Shown in pieces: positions 11,989 through 23,287 of a stretch of 64,000 bases of DNA. Position 1 is the stretch's first letter. Each line of letters opens with the position of its first letter. Below the pieces are notes generated by a model that searched no databases, was not told the origin of the DNA, and was given only the letters and a program-made list of their open reading frames with translations. Where the stretch lies: assembly GCA_025331125.1 (NCBI GenBank), contig JAOALB010000032.1, forward strand, positions 124,001 to 188,000. Reading direction: 5' to 3'. The DNA is from Mycogone perniciosa (Eukaryota > Ascomycota > Sordariomycetes > Hypocreales > Hypocreaceae). Position numbers and translations under genes: made by a program.

Positions 11989-13352
11989 TCAACCCATCCC
12001 GGCGTATTTGAACCAGTTCGGCCGGCAGTCTTCTCGGTGAAGGAAGGCTTCACCGTCCGTAAGACGACCGGTGACACAGCCCTTGCATTTGGGGGAGTTG
12101 GGGCAGTTAAAGAAGGGGATGTGCTGGTAGCCAATATCGCGGAACCTGAATGTTGTTAGGGCAGCTGAGACATTTTATGCAGTTCAACTCTTACCAGTGA
12201 ATCTTGCTGGAATCCTCGAAGAGACCCAGAGCAATGCTGTGGACGGGAGCATCACCCCAACGTTCATAGAAGAATCCACCCGCGCGATCAAGGTGTTTAA
12301 AGTAGTCCTCGTAGGTCTTGCTTCGCCAGAATTCCATGTCGGCCACCTCAAAGTTACTCCAAAAGTGACACGTGGAGAACCCCTGAGCCGCCTTGTTGTG
12401 TGCAGGTCGTCTGATGTCATCCACAACCCATTTGATCGCACTGTTCTCGTGTAGATGCTCGGGATGATCGGCCAGAAACTTGGCTGTTTCTGGCCACAGC
12501 GTTGGGAGCGTCTTCGGATCGTCGTAGAGAGTGATGGTGAAGCCGTACGTCTTGTTATTGTCGTGCATATAGCGGAAAACGTCGTAGTCGACATCGCAGA
12601 AGAAATGGACCTTGGGCTCGACACGCCAGTAGTAACGGACATCCTTGAGAGCAGGGTGCTTGTAGAACATGCCGCTGTTCCACCGGCACATTTGGTGGTA
12701 GGACATCATCTTGGCGTATTGTACTCCATTCTTCTCCAAAACAGATGTTGACTCGTCGAATATCTGCTCATCGATCCACGATGGGGGGTCCCAATGTTCT
12801 TTCGGGATGAGCTCTGTTGTCACAAGTTAGTTTGAGGGCCAGGGTCGCGCAACGATGTGAGAGCTGCAAACCATAGTTGCATTTGGCCTTTGTCACGGCG
12901 CTCGTCTTCTTCTTGAAATCCTCCGTGAACGGCTTATCATTGAAAAAGGTCCAGGGATAGTTGAATTTGTGATTCCACGTCCTCTCGAGGTCGATCATGG
13001 ATGCAACCATGTCATCAACCTCCTCATTGCGTACCAAAGCCAGCAATGTGGCACTGATCCGATCCGTATCTTTGGCGTCCGGCGCATACTTTTCGGAGGT
13101 TCGGACGAGAGTTCCTTTAGGTTCCCCAGTGGCTGTAAGGGGAGGAGAGCTTGTTAATATCTGACTGCCAAAGGTGGCAAAGCAACCCAAGGAATGCAGC
13201 TTACGGTCTAGATTGGGATCCCGCTCAAAGTTGACGTATCGGTCGCCAGGACCATTAAACCGCCCTGACGGCTTGAACACTTGGTAAAGGAAGAAGCACC
13301 ATAGAAAAGCTGCTACTACAGCCAATCTCCGTACGGGCCGCGCGATCGCCAT
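11989..13352 (-). CDS. alpha-1,2-mannosyltransferase, GT15 (KRE2/MNT1/KTR) family
   Basis: Four exons on the minus strand: 13352-13205, 13132-12872, 12813-12195 and 12145-11989. They are separated by introns of 72, 58 and 49 bp with clean GT...AG ends and compatible phases, giving 394 aa. The protein is a type II Golgi protein: a short basic N-terminus, one hydrophobic signal anchor (about residues 10-26, LAVVAAFLWCFFLYQVF) and a lumenal catalytic domain. GT15 hallmarks are KVHFFCDVDYD (about 204-214), STCHFWSNFEVADMEFWRS (about 283-301) and GGFFYERWGDAPVHSIA (about 315-331). Family members add alpha-1,2-mannose to O- and N-linked glycans of cell-wall and secreted proteins. The last exon carries a Cys-rich end typical of the family (FNCPNSPKCKGC). 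Confidence 0.95.
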
Positions 13353-13710
13353 GGTGTCTGAATTATGATGGGCTCGTGATCGCCAAAGACCAGCGGGAGA
13401 GGTGCCGTTCAGCTGTCCATGGGAGAAAAGTATGGCGGCTCCGTATGTAAATATCGACCGAGGAGCAGATCGGGGCGACAATGGTTATGTCTTGTCAAGC
13501 AGTCGTTCAGCGTTGTTGTCGCAAAGGTGAAAGGAGTGAGTTCGAGGTGGATGCCACACTAAAATAATCGCCGATCAATTTCCCCACACAAATGGTTATA
13601 CGCGCCAGACGCGCCAGATATCCAGCGCGCTTAATCTTAATTACAACACACTCCTCATTGCCTGTCGACCTCTTACCTCACTCATTGATTGAAGATGCGA
13701 AATCCTGGTA
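13353..13710. other. divergent promoter between mannosyltransferase and GCP5
   Basis: Non-coding. It contains CTCCGTA at about 13440, a GCGC-rich segment near 13600-13630 and CT-rich leader DNA before the GCP5 start. No RNA gene seen. Confidence 0.6.
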
Positions 13711-16364
13711 ATGGCATTTGCTGCAAGACTTGGGGCCCTCACTGAGGAGCTCGTTGAAGCTGTGACTGGGATATCTACCGAGGTGGGAATGCAGAAACAC
13801 CAGATATTCCATTCCAAGAACCCTCAAGCTGACCAGCGCTCTAGACAAGCCCCAAGAGATTCGCGCTCATCCGCGATGTGACCTTGCGCAGCCTGAGGTC
13901 GCAGTCATACCTTCGCACGAATCAATTCGAAGTCAGAAACACCTTGGATGGTCTGGAAGAGCGCTTTCGTGTCAATAATCGCGATGACCTCGCCGACGCA
14001 TTCCGCGAAAGGTTGGATTTGTTGGAGGAGCAGCCGTCCAAGTGGCATCCCGAGATATTGTCTCTATTCTTGCAGCTCTCTGACCAGCCAACCTTCAAAA
14101 CGAAGTTGAGTGCCTTGGATGCGCTAAGGGACGTGGAGGAAGAGCACAAACCGCCTCTCCGGTGGGAAGACATTGCTCGAGAGGACGGTTGGGACGAAGA
14201 TGACCTCCTTTGGAGATCGATCAACTACAGCGATGGCTCAGACGGCGAGGTTTATGTCGGAGATTCGTCCAGTGATTCTGATGTGGGCTCGCTCTTCGGC
14301 GACCTTGATGAGCCGATTGGGAGAACGGCCACGGACTACATCGTCAACCCGGAGGATGCAGCACTCCTTAGCTCCCTGCAAAAAGCGCAGGAATGGCGGA
14401 CAAATACTCTTCGAAAAGATGATCTAGGGAATTTACACAAGGTTTCCGTCACAGAACCTCAACTTATTCGAGAGATTCTTTTCATGCTGCAAGGTCTCGA
14501 GACGACAATCTTCAATCATGCGACTGGATTGCCCGTGCCAACGTTCCAGATGGAGCATGTGGCCTGGGAAACATACAAAGCTGTCGTACACACAATGGCT
14601 GAATCAGGTCGCCGGATTGCTTTGCTACGGAGGTTTGCCGGCCACCCACAAGCTGTGCCTCATCTCCAAGCCTTTCAGGATTGTATCTCAAAGCGGTTGC
14701 AAGATTTTGACAACAAGCTCTCCCAGGTCGAGGCCCGTTTCGCCGCCCCAAAAGAGGAACCCATTTTCAGTTTATTGGCGGTGAATGGAGAGATTACACC
14801 CTGGCTAGAACCATTTGTTGCTCTGGCAAACATCATTACTCAGGTTCAGGAGACGTCCAAGTCAGACACGTTTCGCTATCTTGAGCTGCTATATGATGAA
14901 ACTACCATGGCACAGCTCAAAGGTGACCTCTCGACATACGAGTTTCTCGCCTGCATCTTTATGGAATGTTTCAATGTTTACCTGCGCCCTATTCGCTACT
15001 GGATGGACGAGGGGAGGCTCTTACCAGGAAACGAGATATTCTTCATCTCGGAGGGCCTTAACGAAGTGCCGTTGAGCCGGGTGTGGCGAGATCGATTCGA
15101 GCTCCGTAAGACTGCAGACGGGAGACTTCATGTGCCAAAATTTCTCAACCCCGCAGTAAACCAGATCTATAACGCTGGCAAGAATATTGTTGTCCTGAGG
15201 CTTTTGGGCAAGTATGACATAGTCGCTCAACAAGACAGGAATGAACCACCGCTGGACTATGAGTCTGTTTGCCCGGAAGGACTTGATTTGGCAAGTTTTC
15301 CGGATCTCTTTGTCGCCGCCTTTGACAAATGGATCCAGAGCAAGTACCGTAAAACCTCCACGACGCTGAAAGATGTGCTGCTCGAAGCATGTGGGCTTTT
15401 GTCGACGTTGGATGCGCTCCAGGCTTTATACTTGATGTCGGATGGGTTCGCTGCTTCATCTTTTTCGGAGCACTTGTTCAACAAATTGGAGAACTTGAAT
15501 CCTGTGTGGTATGACCGGTTTGCTCTTACTGGAGCAGGGCAAGATGCATTCATGTCCCTGGTCGACACGAGTCGGCTTTCCATCAGTGTCAACGTTGATG
15601 GTCAGCGAATGATGGTTTCAGAAGCCCGGGCTTCGGTAAGACCTGCTCTACCACACGTCAAGATCGACTATAGACTTGCATGGCCCATTCAGATCGTCGT
15701 CTCTGAGGACACCATGGTATTTTACCAGTCAATCTTTGCTTTGCTCTTGCAGCTCCGACGGGCTATTCATGTCCTGCACAAGCCGAGGATCTTGGAATAC
15801 TACTGGACAGATCATGAGAATTGGGATGAGCGCGCTTTATTTTATGCTGCCCGCAGCAATCTTCTCTGGTTTTGTACGACCATCCAAACCTATCTGTCCA
15901 CGCTTGTGCTTGAACCAAATAGACTGAGGATGGGACGCGAGCTTCAGGTGGCGCCAGATGTGGACGCTATGATTTCCATCCATGCCACTTGTATGAAGGA
16001 GATGGTCAATCAGGCTTGCCTGGGAGGTAGACTGGCTCCCATTCGGGAATGCATGCTCGACACTCTGGACCTAGCTCTTAAGCTGGAGCAAGCCCGAGAG
16101 GCGAAGGTTGCGAGCAATACAGCTTATATGTGGGAACAAGAGAGCGACACCGACATGGAGGGTTATGAATCAGGGGAGAAAAGGCTAACAAGTGGCGAGA
16201 CGTATATGCGAGCACTGGAAGAGGTTAATGCGGACTTTGATAGATATTTGCGGTTCATCTGCTCGGGATTGAGAAGCGTTGCAAGGGCAACGAGCGATGC
16301 TCAGTCTGCTAAATGGGATATTCTGGCGGATATGCTGCAGACGGGAGACCGGGATACGAGATGA
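13711..16364 (+). CDS. gamma-tubulin complex component GCP5 (Spc97/Spc98 family)
   Basis: A short exon 13711-13782 (24 codons, MAFAARLGALTEELVEAVTG...) is joined over a 62-bp intron (13783-13844, branch CTGAC, acceptor CTCTAG) to exon 13845-16364, giving 863 aa. The splice is required because the first exon's frame stops at 13876 if unspliced. Family features are the N-terminal LRSQSYLRTNQFEVRNTLDG and RWEDIAREDGWDEDDLLWRS segments, followed by the long helical Spc97/Spc98 region, including IQIVVSEDTMVFYQSIFALL and LYAARSNLLWF-type helices typical of the gamma-tubulin-binding C-terminal GRIP domain. GCP5 is a subunit of the gamma-tubulin ring complex at the spindle pole body. It is found in filamentous fungi and animals but not in budding yeast. 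GCP4 or GCP6 are alternatives, but the N-terminal motif favours GCP5. Confidence 0.88.
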
Positions 16365-16481
16365 TAGTCATGAATGATGAATATGATACCCCTTTTTTGC
16401 TAGACCAACAACTCCATTCCCGGTATCTGATGTGTCCATGAAATATTATTCCCAGTTTCCCCTTGCATAATGGCTAGCATA

Positions 16482-17264
16482 TTACCACCGGCGATTCAGC
16501 TGGTCAGCGAAGAATTTCATGATAGGGAAGACCTCCTCCCTATCACGCGGCATGGCCACCTCCTTTCTCTTCCAATTCACAACCCTGACGTCCTTAAACT
16601 CCCCCTTGACTGTGTCCTCATCATCCTCATCTAGCTGGCACACTAAAACTGGCGTCTCGCTCTTCTCCCGGCTACTCAACGACGGGACCATAGACGACGG
16701 CAGAGGCCCACCAATCGAGACAACGCCCTTGCAGAATTTGCCAAACTTGTTCTGAGTCCTCTCGTGCTCTGAAATGTCAACGATTCTCTCCAATGTTCGC
16801 AGACGAGATGCTAGTCCTAAAGCAAGCGACCCGCCCTGCCCGAACCCAAAGAAGATGATGTCGCTCATCTCCCACCCACATCGCTCAATGAGCGTTTCGC
16901 GCACGAGTTTACCCGTGATAAGTCTTGCGGCCCTGTCAAACCCCGGGTCGGCATCGATGTCTCCTGTTCTCGGATCCAAGTTGAGATCATCTCCCCAGTG
17001 AAAATGAAGGCCTCTGCTGTTATTGCTGGGATCTGGCAGTAGGGAGGGAGGCAGAGGCGCTGTTCCGCGGACGGAGATGGCGAGGACGCCGGGGAGAGAG
17101 AGGTTTCGCGCGAAGGTGGCGAAGGGGACTTCGTGGTCACCGAGGCCGTGGAAGAGGATGAGGAATGTGGTGGTGGATTCGGGCGGAGAGGGGAAGTGTA
17201 GGGATAGAGGGAGGATGGATGATATGGGGGCGAAGTCGGCTTCTGTTGGTATTCGGGGAGGCAT
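16482..17264 (-). CDS. alpha/beta-hydrolase-fold protein, carboxylesterase-like, catalytic Ser and His replaced
   Basis: A single exon of 260 aa. The layout matches the phospholipase/carboxylesterase (acyl-protein thioesterase) family: FLILFHGLGDHEVPFATFAR (oxyanion strand), GLHFHWGD, the nucleophile elbow at IIFFGFGQGGSLALGLA, and a C-terminal REEVFPIMKFFADQL helix. In active thioesterases the elbow reads GFSQGG with Ser as nucleophile; here the codon is GGG (Gly). The C-terminal His expected before the last helix is also absent, since the sequence there is VAMPRDREEV. So the gene is intact but the product is probably not a serine hydrolase. The 3' end lies 117 bp from the convergent GCP5 gene. 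Its real role is unknown. Confidence 0.85.
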   Translation of the reverse strand: MPPRIPTEADFAPISSILPLSLHFPSPPESTTTFLILFHGLGDHEVPFATFARNLSLPGVLAISVRGTAPLPPSLLPDPSNNSRGLHFHWGDDLNLDPRTGDIDADPGFDRAARLITGKLVRETLIERCGWEMSDIIFFGFGQGGSLALGLASRLRTLERIVDISEHERTQNKFGKFCKGVVSIGGPLPSSMVPSLSSREKSETPVLVCQLDEDDEDTVKGEFKDVRVVNWKRKEVAMPRDREEVFPIMKFFADQLNRRW

Positions 17265-17734
17265 TGTTTCTTTATGGCTCTGTTGTTTTGTATGGTGGGT
17301 TGATGTGTGTTTTGTGTGATGTTGAAGAGTTGGTTGTTGTGTGGTGATGATGGGATTTGTGGTGGGGTAAGCCTGAAGTGGCTCTCGCAGATGGCTTTGC
17401 CCACGAAGACTGAGATCAAAGCAATAAGAATGAGAGGCACACCGTTAATGGATGATGCTTAAATGGCAGTTCGTGGTAGGAGGAGAATACTCGTATGCGA
17501 ACACGGGCATTGAACAAATCGCGGATTAGAGAGTCGGCGCGGCAGCACCCCGGGCCGGACCGGGACCCGGAGATCCGCTACTTGTCTCCCAAGTATGAGC
17601 ATGAGCATGAGCATGAGCATGAGCATGGCCCACGAATTCTCCAGATTGAAAAGTAAACCAAGATCAGAAGAGAAGAAAAAAGCATTCTAGTTATCCAATT
17701 ACTGATCTATTTCGTATTCAAAAGCACACATTCT
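17265..17734. other. intergenic stretch with hexamer repeat
   Basis: Upstream of the hydrolase-like gene and 3' of the LCCL gene, both on the minus strand. It holds TACTCGTA at about 17492 and the ATGAGC repeat listed separately. No gene seen. Confidence 0.6.
17595..17624. repeat. (ATGAGC)5 tandem repeat
   Basis: Five exact tandem hexamers in non-coding DNA between two minus-strand genes. Confidence 0.95.
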
Positions 17735-19801
17735 TCACCGACGCAGTCTACGCTCTCCGTCTACACTCCGGACCTTGACCTTGGACGGCCCAGGCTGCAT
17801 TTGCGTCCACTCGCCATCAGCCGTCCACATGCCCGCCTTTGTGTAATCGCCACTCGAGCTTCCCTGCATAAAGCCGAATCTAAAATACTCTGGCAGATCC
17901 AAGCTGCTGTTTCTAGTCCAGACAAATTTGTCCTGTCGATCTATCACATCGTCAAAGTAGGATCTGAAGCGCTCTACATCGTTCACAAGAATGCTGATGC
18001 CATCGAATATCTTCCCGGGAGGCTGGTTCCACGTGAATGTGATGCTGGACGTGCTGTTGACGCCGTTGGCGAGGTCGATGATCGGTGCAGGAACAATGGG
18101 GAGAAGGGTTCCTTTCTGAGCATCTCCCTGGAGGGCTGCTGATGTTTCCAGAAAGGGGCCGAAGTTCCAACGAGCAACACCGTTGATGAAGAGCCCAACC
18201 AAGAGGCCCTGGTAAAGCAGTGACGGCCGAGTCTGTAGGCTGGTCCCGGGAAGTAATAAAAGAGCTAGAATATAGTGGTGAATGCGCAAATTGAGCCCAG
18301 GGAGAACGAGAGAAATGATGATGGTAAGAATGAAAAGAGCGTACAACTTGAGGTACTTGAGGAGCCGCCCTTCTTGCTGGAAGAACCAGACCTGGGAAAC
18401 AACAATAACAGCGAGGACGATAATAATGATAGCCAGAGCCGCCTTTGCCCCTGGTTGCTGTTCAAGGTCGTGTCCGCTGAGACGCTGGATGGGGATGAAG
18501 CTCAAGGTGTAGTTCTCCATGGCGCCAACCCAGCAGGCACCGAGCCAGAGTATGGTCTTCTCAACCTGAGCAGTCAGGCGGTTCAGTGTGCGGCGAACGC
18601 CCATCTTATCATAAATTACCCATGCGCAGAACATGGCCGGCAAGAACTTGCCCAAGATGTCGGTAAAAAGTCCCGTGACTGATGAATGGGAAGGTTGGTC
18701 GAGCGCCATGCCCACTGTCCAAAAGATGCCGATGAAGGAGGGGAAGAAGAAGAGAGCCGGGGAAGCTGTGAAGAGGGAGAGGACGCCGGTGAAGACGGTT
18801 GATATAGCCAACAGAGACCACCTCGCATCCTTAGATGAGCAGCTGATGCCTTGCACGAACCTAAATGAGAGCGGGAAGTACGAGTTAAATCCAACGCTTG
18901 TGATACCATTTCTCCCAGAGCTGATGAAGTTCTGCTGCTGGCCCACGAGCTGAACTACGCCGCAGCCGCCCTCCTTGTCAGATATGATACCAGCATGAAT
19001 GGCCGCGTTGCAAAGGTGCGAGTCGCCGCGATAGGTAGCCAATTCAGGTTGCGCATCACTTGGCGGACCTCCGACAACCAGCTGCCGGTAAATGACTTCC
19101 TGGTCTCCCACAGCCCTGGGATTCAACACTTGATAACTCGCGCAATTGGCAGGGCATTGCAAAGCAAAGCCGCTGCCATTGAAGGGTCGGCAGTCATTCC
19201 CATCCAATCCGCAGCCATTGCCCGAAGACCAGTATGTATCGCCGCAGCCGACCGGCTGTGCCTGGCCCCATCCAGCAACATCAGCCGCAATGGTCTCCTG
19301 CCGCTTGACAAGCACAAACGTGATGAGCCAGATGGAGAAGTAGAAGAAAAGCAGCCACGCGCGGTACTGGACCTTGGGCAGGAAACGCTCGACGAGAACC
19401 AGCGGATATTCTTGGACGACAGGGAAGAACGGCTTGATGCGGAACGGCCGGGGGCTCGCGGGGCCTTTGGACCACTTTATGACGGCTAGGAGGACACGGC
19501 GGACGGGATATGGGATCCTTTTCCAGCGCTTGGCCGTGCGCTCATCTTGCACGAAGCGCGGAGTTGGAGAATCGTCGCTGCTATGGTCGTCGACTTCGAG
19601 AGCTGCTGTGTCCGGGGCACTTACGACGCCTGCACTTGGGAGCGGCGCGTCCGGATGGCCCGCATCTGCGATGTCAGCAGAAGCAGCAGCGCCAGCAGTG
19701 CGCTGTTCGTCTGCCTCGACGTCGGCGGCGTTGTTTCGCTCCATTTCCGTCAAGAGGGGTTCGCACTCAACGTCGTCATCGCGATAAGAGCCATTCACCA
19801 T
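17735..19801 (-). CDS. LCCL domain-containing polytopic membrane protein
   Basis: A single-exon gene of 688 aa. The N-terminal about 100 residues are acidic and low-complexity and probably cytosolic. One membrane helix follows (AWLLFFYFSIWLITFVLV), then an exported Cys-rich LCCL module of about 120 residues with family signatures: QCPANCASYQVLNPRAVGDQ, VIYRQLVVGG, YRGDSHLCNAAIHAGI and KEGGCGVVQLVG. After it come several more hydrophobic segments (LLAISTVFTGVLSLF, ALFFFPSFIGIFWTVGMAL, AIIIIVLAVIVVSQVWFF, ALFILTIIISLVLPGL, a Leu-rich helix near HHYILALLLLPG). A C-terminal soluble part ends in basic residues. LCCL proteins of this type are widespread in filamentous fungi with no defined function. 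Plasma-membrane or secretory-pathway location is inference from topology. Confidence 0.9.
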   Translation of the reverse strand: MVNGSYRDDDVECEPLLTEMERNNAADVEADEQRTAGAAASADIADAGHPDAPLPSAGVVSAPDTAALEVDDHSSDDSPTPRFVQDERTAKRWKRIPYPVRRVLLAVIKWSKGPASPRPFRIKPFFPVVQEYPLVLVERFLPKVQYRAWLLFFYFSIWLITFVLVKRQETIAADVAGWGQAQPVGCGDTYWSSGNGCGLDGNDCRPFNGSGFALQCPANCASYQVLNPRAVGDQEVIYRQLVVGGPPSDAQPELATYRGDSHLCNAAIHAGIISDKEGGCGVVQLVGQQQNFISSGRNGITSVGFNSYFPLSFRFVQGISCSSKDARWSLLAISTVFTGVLSLFTASPALFFFPSFIGIFWTVGMALDQPSHSSVTGLFTDILGKFLPAMFCAWVIYDKMGVRRTLNRLTAQVEKTILWLGACWVGAMENYTLSFIPIQRLSGHDLEQQPGAKAALAIIIIVLAVIVVSQVWFFQQEGRLLKYLKLYALFILTIIISLVLPGLNLRIHHYILALLLLPGTSLQTRPSLLYQGLLVGLFINGVARWNFGPFLETSAALQGDAQKGTLLPIVPAPIIDLANGVNSTSSITFTWNQPPGKIFDGISILVNDVERFRSYFDDVIDRQDKFVWTRNSSLDLPEYFRFGFMQGSSSGDYTKAGMWTADGEWTQMQPGPSKVKVRSVDGERRLRR

Positions 19802-20660
19802 GACTGTCTAGAGGGCAAGGAGAAGGAGACCTGTAATAGTAGTACGACTCGTAAACAGAGGAGGATTCGCCTAACAATATTACTCCGTAGCTTCGGATCC
19901 GCAGGCTGATACGGGGCGCAACAGTGGGTCGAATAACGCTTGAAGGAGGAATCTAAAAGAGAGAGTTGCGGAGTTGTGTGGAGATGGTGATTGGCCAGAT
20001 TTTGACTCCAAAGCCTCGGCACCAAATTCAACTCGTATTTGCGCCAAGGCTGCATATGGACGGCGAGTTAAACTGATTGCGGTTTCAATATTCATATAAT
20101 GGTATTTTGACGGTACGAAGTATTAGTATGTATAAATTTAGACGAACTCAAACGAACCTAATTAAATAAAGATCTTATGGCTGGCGTTTCCGTCGTTTCA
20201 ATCCTTCATTACTTGTAGGCTTCGCTTTGGCTTTCTGATGACGGCAGCAATTATTACCTCGCACCAGATCATAAGGATCTCTTAAGGGAGAAATACTATT
20301 TAGCCTTATCAACAGCTCATTATATATATGTTCTCAAAATCGTAGTATGCCCACGAATCTACTGAATATCTTGTTGGCTTGGCATTATGCGGACCAACGA
20401 TGAAGTCGGCTGAATGTCGGTAAATAATCAAGTACAGTGCATTTAAAAATATCACACAGTGTTGGGCAGCCTTTCGGACTAATGAGCGAATAGAGACAAG
20501 CGAAATCAGCCTCACTCACAACGATATCTCGAACACAACTCATGTCTAAAAGGTCATCTAGACAGAGGATTTCCGTGGGATATTTACCTTCAGACATAGA
20601 AACTGACCTCTGATTTCCTAATCTCCCATTACTCACTCTTCATAGCAACGGCATGTCAAG
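19802..20660. other. divergent promoter between LCCL gene and QTRT2
   Basis: AT-rich non-coding DNA. TACTCCGTA lies at 19880-19888, close to the LCCL start, and GTACGAAGTATTAGTATG near 20113. No gene seen. Confidence 0.6.
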
Positions 20661-20664
20661 ATGA
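20653..20664 (+). promoter_or_regulatory. three-codon uORF overlapping the QTRT2 start codon
   Basis: ATG TCA AGA TGA at 20653-20664 has a stop that overlaps the main ATG at 20661 (ATGA overlap). A scanning ribosome meets this ATG first, so main-frame translation would need leaky scanning or re-initiation. Confidence 0.55.
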
Positions 20665-22171
20665 GCAACCCTGGCCAAGAGAATTCTTCAGACATGTCAG
20701 GCCGGAAGCTTTTTGAGCTGTTGAGCTCTGCAACCGCTGATGGACTGGCTCCACGTCTCGGGAGGTTGAGCTCCCCCGGTCGACGGCCCATTGAGACACC
20801 CAACTTCACGGCTGTTACTTCTCGCGGGGCCGTGCCTCATATTACCCCTGACAATCTCAAGAAACATGTCTCCGTGGGCGCAGTTTATATGGGCCTTGAG
20901 GACTGTATGTGGTTCCACCCATTCATCGAGGACATCGCCTAACATCTCATACAGTTGTAGAGAAGAAGGACCCTCCAGTGTTCCAGACGCCGAAGGGAGA
21001 GGGCCGTCGGTTGCACAGTTTTACGGCTTTACCCTCAGAGTTCATGTCATTCCTTGGCCCAAGACGTTGCCCAGCCGTTACCACACCAGTTGGAAACGCA
21101 CCAAAATCCATTGCTGTCTTCACTTCTACTGGATTTCGCAATGTTACGGTGCCGGAGTTCGCAGCGGCTGTTGAGTCTCTGCAGCCTGATGTCATCATTC
21201 CTATGGCCGATTTGCCACACACAAGTGCAACTCCAGTCTCCAAGAAGTTGATACGGATGGTAGAACGTACGGAGGTATGGCTGGATGAGTTCTTCAAGCA
21301 GCTGCCACGCGGGCGACTAGATGACTTTGGTGTTTCCGTCTTCGCCCCGGTACTCCCAGTGGAGTATCCGATCCAGTGGGATTATTTGAGACATCTGTCG
21401 GAAGATGTTTTACAGAACCTCACAGGCCTGGCCATCTACGACACAAATCTGCTTCCGGATCTCACAAATTACCCCCCGCTGGTGCCTTTGCCAAAGTTGT
21501 CAATGGACCCTCCAAAATCCCCACATGAGGTCCTGCGCCAGATTTCCCTCGGCGTCGATATCTGCACAATACCGTTTGTGAATAGTATCTCCGACGCTGG
21601 TGTTGCTCTCACATTCGCTTTTCCGCCGCCAGCTGCTGACGAGCTTTTACCTCTTGGGGTCAACATGTGGTCCACGGAGTATAGCACAGCTCTCGTACCT
21701 CTCGTAGAAGGCTGCCAGTGCTACACTTGCTCAAAACACCACAGAGCGTATCTGCTGCATCTCCTCAATGCTAAGGAGATGCTGGGCTGGAACTTGCTTC
21801 AGATCCATAACCACCATGTCGTCAGCGAGTTCTTCAAGGGCATTCGGGAGACACTCAGTAAAGGGCCCGCCGAATTTGAACAACACAAGCGGCAATTCTT
21901 GGCAGCTTACGAGCCTGAGCTGCCTGAAGGAACTGGCGCGAGGCCCCGAGCAAGAGGATACCATTTCAAGAGCGAAGCTAGCCAGGACAAGATCAACAAA
22001 CCGGCCTGGATAGATCTTGGTCAAGATGAAGTATCTACTGAGTCAAATTCTGCGAACAACAGCACGCCAAATGGCGATGGTCAAGGAGCCACCCCAGTGG
22101 CTAACGCTGATACGGACGCTGTTGCGGCCGCCTCTGAAACCACTCTGCTCGACCAGCTACGAGATAAATAG
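20661..22171 (+). CDS. queuine tRNA-ribosyltransferase accessory subunit 2 (QTRT2)
   Basis: Exons 20661-20904 and 20955-22171 with a 50-bp intron (GTATGT, branch CTAAC, acceptor ACAG) give 486 aa. The junction restores GLEDFVEKKDPP. The protein belongs to the tRNA-guanine transglycosylase superfamily (TIM barrel). The zinc site C-x-C-x2-C plus distal His is present at residues 335, 337, 340 and 366, within QCYTCSKHH and LLQIHNHH. Together with the catalytic subunit QTRT1 it would exchange G34 for queuine in GUN-anticodon tRNAs. Budding yeast lacks this pathway. The C-terminal 50 residues are Ser/Asn/Thr-rich and not conserved. The catalytic subunit gene is not in the window. Confidence 0.93.
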
Positions 22172-22500
22172 AGATAATTGAACGTTTACGAATACTCGGC
22201 TCACGCGCTGGGACTTGTGTTGACTAAAAATTGGTGGTGAAAATGGCTTCATGGCCTCTCTTGTTATCAAACTGCTACTTGATTAGGGATAGATGTGGTA
22301 TCTATTCGGCAACTTGGAGCCATATCATCTGGTGAGTCGATGCTGATGATATTGACATGAGAACAATTCGTGAGCCAAAGTTGATTCCTAACAGACGGGT
22401 CTCCTTGCAGTGGCGTTCGTTTGCTTATCAACTTATTACCGATTCGTCAGACCCAATCACTCGATCAATGTCTCAGAATGACGGAGATGTGTGGAGTCAA

Positions 22501-22566
22501 TACGGAGTACAGAAACAGGCACCCATAAGCTTATTGAAAGGCTAATTATTACTCCGTACTCCGTCG
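22501..22566. repeat. cluster of TACGGAGTA/TACTCCGTA motifs
   Basis: TACGGAGTAC at 22501-22510 faces TACTCCGTAC at 22550-22559 in inverted orientation, 39 bp apart, and is followed at once by TACTCCGTCG (22557-22566). A CTCCTCCGTAGG follows. The densest cluster between two single-copy genes. Confidence 0.8.
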
Positions 22567-23281
22567 AACACTCCTCCGTAGGCTCGGGGAGTGTCCGCCA
22601 GCCACTTATTGCGGTTTGATACGCTGCTCGGTCATCGATTCGGAAAGGGCCTGGCCTGGCGCAAACATGGCCCCTTGTTATCAGCTAATGGCGGCACAAC
22701 ACTGGATGCCTGCTGTGGTGCCACCAGTCGAAATACTCGAAATTCCGGCTGTCCGCATTGAAACAGCCATACCTCGGACCCCCGGCGTCAACAATATGGA
22801 ATCAGCAATTCATGCTTCCAGGCGACGACAAAAGCGGTATCTGAGCACCCAAACACAAAACAAACAAACGACTCAGAGGAATAAGCATAATAATAAGACA
22901 AGACACACTAATATGGCTCAGTGTTTAATTCCACACGCCGAGTTTCTGGGGTTCGCAAAAGGATTGAACTTTTGAATTGCAAACTACAACCCTGCAGCAG
23001 GGATCATCCCCGAGCCGCCAATAGAATGCCGGCATCTACCCACGGGATTAGCTTGGATCTATGGCTGTCTTTCGACAAGTTGGCAGCTTCGTGGGGTTGC
23101 CCACTAGTCACAACTTTTCGGTAATAGGCTTATGCAGACGGCGCCTTTCTAACGCAGGGGACCCTTGGATATCGGCTGTGATGTTTGCCGTATCGGGGCT
23201 GGATTGGATTCTCAGACGAGAACGACCAAGTCTCCCGTCTTGTCCAACACTTTTCGCTCCAAGTCAGTGGCGTGGCGCTTA

Positions 23282-23287
23282 CACGTG
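23282..23287. promoter_or_regulatory. CACGTG E-box upstream of alkaline phosphatase
   Basis: CACGTG about 455 bp upstream of the phosphatase ATG. In Neurospora and yeast the phosphate-starvation bHLH factors NUC-1/Pho4 bind CACGTG-type sites of phosphatase genes, so this is a plausible phosphate-response site. A second CACGTG overlaps codons 2-3 of the gene (23745-23750). Confidence 0.4.
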
